Shown: positions 42,846-44,322 of the stretch, in pieces
How positions within the stretch are numbered: position 1 is the first letter of the stretch
How the letters are laid out: every line of letters begins with the position of its first letter
NCBI GenBank assembly: GCA_947496715.1
Contig: CANMDT010000012.1
Location: forward strand, 1-44,322
DNA length: 44,322 bases
Direction: 5' to 3'
Origin: Myxococcales bacterium
GTDB lineage: Bacteria; Myxococcota_A; Bradymonadia; REDH01
Made by a program: the position numbers and the translations under genes
The notes under the pieces: model-generated
Database searches by the model: none
Told to the model about the DNA's origin: nothing
The model's input: the letters and a program-made list of their open reading frames with translations, nothing else

Positions 42846-44322
42846 ACGACTCCAAAAATATCTCGCGACCGCAGGTGTCGCCAGCCGACGGGCCTGTGAG
42901 ACCCTCATCGAATCCGGCCGCATCAAGGTCAACGGCATCGTCGTCAAGACGCTCGGCACCTCCGTAGAACCGGGCGATGATGTCGTCGACTTCGACGGCC
43001 GCCGCATCGAGCCCGAACGCCTCCAAGTCTACCTGATGGTCAACAAGCCCATCGGTTACATCTCGGCCGCCTCCGACCCTGAGGGACGCCCCGTCGTCAC
43101 CTCGCTCGTGCCGCCCGAGTATGGCCGCGTCTACCCTGTCGGCCGGCTCGACTGGGACACCGAGGGCGCCGTCATCCTCACCAACGATGGTGAACTGACC
43201 CAGCTCCTCACCCACCCGCGCCACGAGGTTGCCAAGATCTACCAGGCAAAGCTCCGTGGCATCGTGGACAACATGGATCCCCGCATCGAGCGGCTCCGCC
43301 AGGGTGTCATGCTCGACGACGGCTATGTGACGCTCCCCGCGGACGTCATCCGCGACAGCGACACCGGCAACCACACCTGGTTCGTCGTCGGCATCCGTGA
43401 AGGCAAGAACCGCCAGATTCGCCGCATGTTCGAGGCCGTTCACCTCGACCTCATTAAGCTCCGCCGCGTCGCCTATGCGACCGTGCAGCTCGGCGCCGTC
43501 CCGCTGGGCGACCACCGCCGGCTGCTCGACAGCGAGGTCGAGGCCCTCTACCGCGCTGCCGGCTCGGAGCGCGACCTGCTCAAGGCCTCGCGCGGACGCG
43601 TCCCCACACGGCAGCGCGACAGCCGCGTGAACGCGATCAAGGAGGCTGGCAAGGCCATCAAGGAGGAGCAGATCATTGCTGCCAAGGCGGAGGGCCGAAT
43701 GGGCGACCGCAAGACGGCCCGCACCGGCTCCATCGTTGGCAGCGGAGAGGGACGCGGTACGCGGACAGCCCGGCCCGAGCGGAGCGATCGTCCTGCTCGT
43801 CCGGGAGACCGTGCCGCACGCCCCGAACCGTTGATCGTTGGCAGCGAGGGTCGTACTGCGCGCCCCGCTCGACCGGAGGTCTTCGAACGCCCCGAGCGCC
43901 CTTCACGTCCTGAGCGCGCCGACCGTCCTTCACGTCCGGGAGACCGCCCGGCTCGTCCGGAGAGGAGTGACCGCCCTTCGGCATCGCGCGCGGCTCGTCC
44001 CGAGCGGAGTGACCGCCCTGCCCGTCCCGAGCGGAGTGACCGTCCGGCTCGTCCGGGAGACCGTCCTTCACGCCCCGAGCGGAGTGATCGCCCGGCTCGT
44101 CCGGGAGACCGCCCTGCACGTCCGGAGCGCGCCGACCGTCCGGCTCGTCCGGGAGACCGCCCTGCACGTCCGGAGCGGAGTGACCGGCCTGCGGCGCCAC
44201 GCGCAGCTCGTCCTGAGGGTAGCGACCGTCCGGCTCGTCCTGAGCGCAGCGATCGGCCTGCACGTCCCGAGCGTAGCGACCGGCCTGCGCGTCCCGCAAC
44301 GCCCCGTGCTGCCCGCCCCACC
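42838..44322 (+). CDS. rluB: RluB-type 23S rRNA pseudouridine synthase with long Arg/Pro repeat tail, 3'-truncated
   Basis: GTG start overlapping scpB. An S4 RNA-binding domain (about 2-50, E-R-L-Q-K-Y-L-A-T-A-G-V-A-S-R-R) precedes the RsuA-family catalytic domain, with the active Asp105 in G-R-L-D-W-D-T-E-G. N-R-Q-I-R-R-M-F-E is the family motif further on. RluB-like enzymes modify U2605 of 23S rRNA; RluE/RluF-like alternatives are possible. After about residue 245 the protein becomes a charged linker and from about residue 308 an Arg/Pro/Asp/Glu repeat that is still open at the window end (495 codons visible). The scpA-scpB-rluB order is common. Confidence 0.92.
   Translation, partial: MAERLQKYLATAGVASRRACETLIESGRIKVNGIVVKTLGTSVEPGDDVVDFDGRRIEPERLQVYLMVNKPIGYISAASDPEGRPVVTSLVPPEYGRVYPVGRLDWDTEGAVILTNDGELTQLLTHPRHEVAKIYQAKLRGIVDNMDPRIERLRQGVMLDDGYVTLPADVIRDSDTGNHTWFVVGIREGKNRQIRRMFEAVHLDLIKLRRVAYATVQLGAVPLGDHRRLLDSEVEALYRAAGSERDLLKASRGRVPTRQRDSRVNAIKEAGKAIKEEQIIAAKAEGRMGDRKTARTGSIVGSGEGRGTRTARPERSDRPARPGDRAARPEPLIVGSEGRTARPARPEVFERPERPSRPERADRPSRPGDRPARPERSDRPSASRAARPERSDRPARPERSDRPARPGDRPSRPERSDRPARPGDRPARPERADRPARPGDRPARPERSDRPAAPRAARPEGSDRPARPERSDRPARPERSDRPARPATPRAARPT
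43759..44322 (+). repeat. Degenerate tandem repeat coding E-R-S-D-R-P / P-G-D-R-P units
   Basis: At least 560 bases of imperfect short repeats in the rluB-type tail. Translation gives eight E-R-S-D-R-P hexapeptides plus variants E-R-A-D-R-P (two) and E-G-S-D-R-P (one), alternating with A-R-P-G-D-R. The Ser-Asp codons vary synonymously (AGT GAC, AGC GAT, AGC GAC, AGT GAT). This suggests the protein sequence, not the DNA, is maintained. Continues beyond the window. Confidence 0.85.

Noticed and set aside
43759-44322. CRISPR array or REP/BOX-type intergenic repeat
   Set aside because: The repeats are imperfect, without regular spacers, and lie in an open frame whose peptide units are conserved better than the DNA.

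Overview
The window is a dense, GC-rich bacterial chromosome segment that reads as a single native block. I see no insertion sequence, prophage, CRISPR array, tRNA or rRNA. The taxon is most likely a myxobacterial or deltaproteobacterial relative (Myxococcota or Bradymonadota type). Four features support this: a gspH-I-J-K-L-M-N secretion operon, a matrixin protease with a MYXO-CTERM-like tail, a lipoprotein with lamin-tail domains, and the hisC-aroA-cmk order. This placement is inference from gene content. Coding density is very high, most genes within operons overlap by 1 to 4 bases, and no gap exceeds about 200 bases.

Layout. 1-6514 (+): the distal part of a type II secretion operon, from a truncated gspH to gspN, with gspL split by a probable frameshift near 3596-3601. 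6519-15623 (-): a long convergent run of globin (trHbO type), arfB, a DprE1/DprE2 homologue pair, mutL, miaA, hisC, aroA and cmk. 15748-18477: a DUF456 membrane protein (+), a HEAT-like membrane protein (-) and a TPR/PEGA exported protein (+). 18493-24684 (-): yacG, lon, an unrecognised 195-residue protein and a divergent UvrA-family protein. 24802-29118 (+): a three-gene operon of exported proteins centred on a cysteine-rich matrixin metalloprotease. 29077-34062 (-): truD, a 1016-residue helical-repeat protein and rsmA, all overlapping. 34169-37697 (+): glnD and xerD. 37694-41053 (-): an 1119-residue lipoprotein with 13 cysteine modules and two lamin-tail domains. 41252-44322 (+): scpA, scpB and an RluB-type pseudouridine synthase with a long Arg/Pro repeat tail that runs off the window.

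How the genes relate. Most are housekeeping genes for translation fidelity (miaA, truD, rsmA, arfB, rluB), chromosome maintenance (mutL, xerD, scpAB, uvrA-like), proteostasis (lon), amino-acid biosynthesis (aroA, hisC) and nitrogen sensing (glnD). The accessory layer is the cell surface: the secretion operon, the matrixin operon and the large lipoprotein.

The most interesting observation is that the matrixin and the lipoprotein, about 10 kb apart, carry the same eight-cysteine module of about 59 residues with nearly identical cysteine spacing. I do not recognise it as a named domain. The second is a DprE1/DprE2 homologue pair in a genome that otherwise looks Gram-negative, with alanine at the position of the mycobacterial drug-target cysteine.
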